From: an uncultured Eisenbergiella sp.
Lineage (GTDB): Bacteria > Bacillota > Clostridia > Lachnospirales > Lachnospiraceae
NCBI GenBank assembly: GCA_948960675.1
Contig: CARDPF010000234.1
Coordinates: 1-5,035 of the forward strand
DNA: 5,035 nt
Direction of reading: 5' to 3'
Part shown: one piece after another, positions 3,939-5,035 of the stretch
How the letters are laid out: the number at the start of each line of letters is the position of its first letter
How positions within the stretch are numbered: the stretch's first letter is position 1
Notes under the pieces: model-generated
The model's input: only the letters and a program-made list of their open reading frames with translations
The model's database searches: none
What the model was told of the DNA's origin: nothing
Made by a program: the position numbers and the translations under genes

Positions 3939-4982
3939 ATGAAAATCAATCAGTTCATACATCAAAAAAGGAAGGAATTGTCAATGACCCAGGAGCAGGT
4001 CGCGGCATATTTGGGCGTATCTGCCCCCGCTGTCCACAAATGGGAAAAGGGCGTCACCTATCCGGACATCACGCTTTTGCCGCCGCTGGCGCGTTTATTA
4101 AAGACGGACTTAAATACACTGCTGTCTTTTCACGACGATCTGACAGACATTGAAATTGAAAATTTTGTAAGTAAGCTGGAGAAAACCGTTACCAAAGAGG
4201 GCTTCGATACCGCCTTTCATATGGCGGTCGATAAAATACACGAATATCCCACCTGCGAAAAGCTGCTTCATACCGTTTCGCTGTATTTGGAAGGCGCGCT
4301 GTTCCTTTATTCCGTGCCCGACCCCAAACCCTATAAGGACGTGCTGGAGAGCTTTTATATCCGTATGTCCCAAAGTGAAACCGGCGAAATCAGGGATACC
4401 GCCATTCTCATGCTGCTTTCTTATTGCCGCAACAGGGGTGATTTTGCAAAAGCGGAAGAACTGATAAAAGCTTTGCCGTCTTCACCCATAGACCGACAGG
4501 AACAGCTTGCCATTCTCTATACCCAACAGGGAAAAAATGAGGACGCCAAAAAGATGTGGGAATCCATACTGCTGCGCAAAACGGCCGAGATCCTAGCTAC
4601 GTTAATGTCCCTTGCGGAAATTGCCGTGAAAGAACACCGGGACGATGACGCCACATTTTTTGCCGATCAGTACGAATCCTTTTCCAGACAATTCCACCTT
4701 GCAAAATGGCTCCCCTATGCCGCCCACTTGCCGATGGCAGTGGAACGGCAGGACAAGGATGCATGCCTATCCATTCTGGGAAAAATGCTGCCTGCCATGA
4801 ACGAGGAGTGGGAACCGCAAAAAAGCCCCCTTTATCGAAATTTGGGCCAAAACGCCTCCTCCTTTTCCCATAAATTGTTAAACACCATTCAAAATAATTT
4901 ACGCTACGGCGAAGAATTTGCCTTTCTCCGGGGAAACGCAGCGTTTGACAAGCTGATTGCCGAATTCGGCCACAGGAATTAA
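3939..4982 (+). CDS. XRE-family HTH regulator with TPR-like C-terminal domain (347 aa)
   Basis: Cytoplasmic DNA-binding protein of unknown target. Residues about 6-61 form a Cro/C1-type helix-turn-helix: the recognition region TQEQVAAYLGVSAPAVHKWE (17-36) is followed by the usual KG..YPDI..L..LA..L pattern. Residues about 70-347 have no recognised domain but are strongly alpha-helical, with paired-helix TPR-like stretches such as 151-178 (LSYCRNRGDFAKAEELIKAL) and 186-212 (AILYTQQGKNEDAKKMWESI). HTH plus TPR is the layout of peptide-responsive RRNPP receptors and of many Clostridia regulators near transporters, so the C-terminal part may bind a peptide or a partner protein (inference). The start has GGGGG 6 nt upstream and coincides with the family's N-terminus. 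No convincing promoter was found in the 295-bp gap before it. The protein is complete, with no sign of a frameshift. Confidence 0.88.
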   Translation: MKINQFIHQKRKELSMTQEQVAAYLGVSAPAVHKWEKGVTYPDITLLPPLARLLKTDLNTLLSFHDDLTDIEIENFVSKLEKTVTKEGFDTAFHMAVDKIHEYPTCEKLLHTVSLYLEGALFLYSVPDPKPYKDVLESFYIRMSQSETGEIRDTAILMLLSYCRNRGDFAKAEELIKALPSSPIDRQEQLAILYTQQGKNEDAKKMWESILLRKTAEILATLMSLAEIAVKEHRDDDATFFADQYESFSRQFHLAKWLPYAAHLPMAVERQDKDACLSILGKMLPAMNEEWEPQKSPLYRNLGQNASSFSHKLLNTIQNNLRYGEEFAFLRGNAAFDKLIAEFGHRN

Positions 4983-5035
4983 TTTTGCAGGAGGGGCAAG
5001 GCACAGGGGGATCCCGGCGGCCGGCAGGGGACGCA
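4983..5035 (+). other. GC/purine-rich tail with no gene visible
   Basis: Contains GGAGGGG (4990-4996) and further G-runs, which could be a ribosome binding site or leader for a gene beyond the window. No ATG or GTG appears in these 53 bases on this strand. No terminator hairpin for the XRE gene is seen. Confidence 0.3.

Noticed and set aside
3881..4153. 90-aa frame starting at the ATGA overlap
   Set aside because: It runs out of phase through the HTH coding region, which is clearly in another frame. The ATG there lies within the compound hairpin.

Overview
The window looks like chromosomal DNA from a moderate-GC Firmicute of the class Clostridia, plausibly Lachnospiraceae. The basis is strong purine-rich ribosome binding sites, AT-rich sigma-A-type promoters in otherwise GC-balanced DNA, a YesM/YesN-type two-component pair, and a lipoprotein whose signal peptide and Ser/Ala/Thr/Glu linker resemble those of gut Clostridia. 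This placement is inference; no marker gene fixes it.

Layout. Positions 1-2112 (minus strand) hold a two-component operon: a 602-aa membrane sensor histidine kinase followed, with a 13-bp overlap, by a response regulator cut off by the window edge. Upstream of the kinase, also on the minus strand, lies a 116-aa lipoprotein gene (2295-2645) that is almost pure acidic low-complexity linker. Between it and the kinase is an intrinsic terminator embedded in a set of mutually exclusive hairpin arms. Positions 2646-2887 are a divergent regulatory region, with a good promoter on each strand, a perfect 15-bp palindrome and an 11-bp-spaced direct repeat. Then cutC (2888-3643, plus strand) follows, then a 295-bp gap (3644-3938) dense in hairpins and internal repeats with one doubtful 57-aa ORF, then a 347-aa XRE-family helix-turn-helix protein with a TPR-like C-terminal region (3939-4982). 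The last 53 bases are GC/purine-rich and carry no identifiable gene.

How the genes may work together. The kinase and regulator form one signalling unit. YesM/YesN-type pairs commonly control carbohydrate uptake, but no transporter is visible here. The lipoprotein and cutC share a divergent control region. The XRE protein appears to be its own unit, with its translation start directly behind a stable RNA hairpin.

The most unusual parts are the structured repeat-like region before the XRE gene, the attenuator-like arm set before the kinase gene, and the linker-only lipoprotein. No CRISPR array, tRNA, rRNA, transposase or phage gene was seen. No convincing undescribed system is proven here; the candidates are listed with tests.
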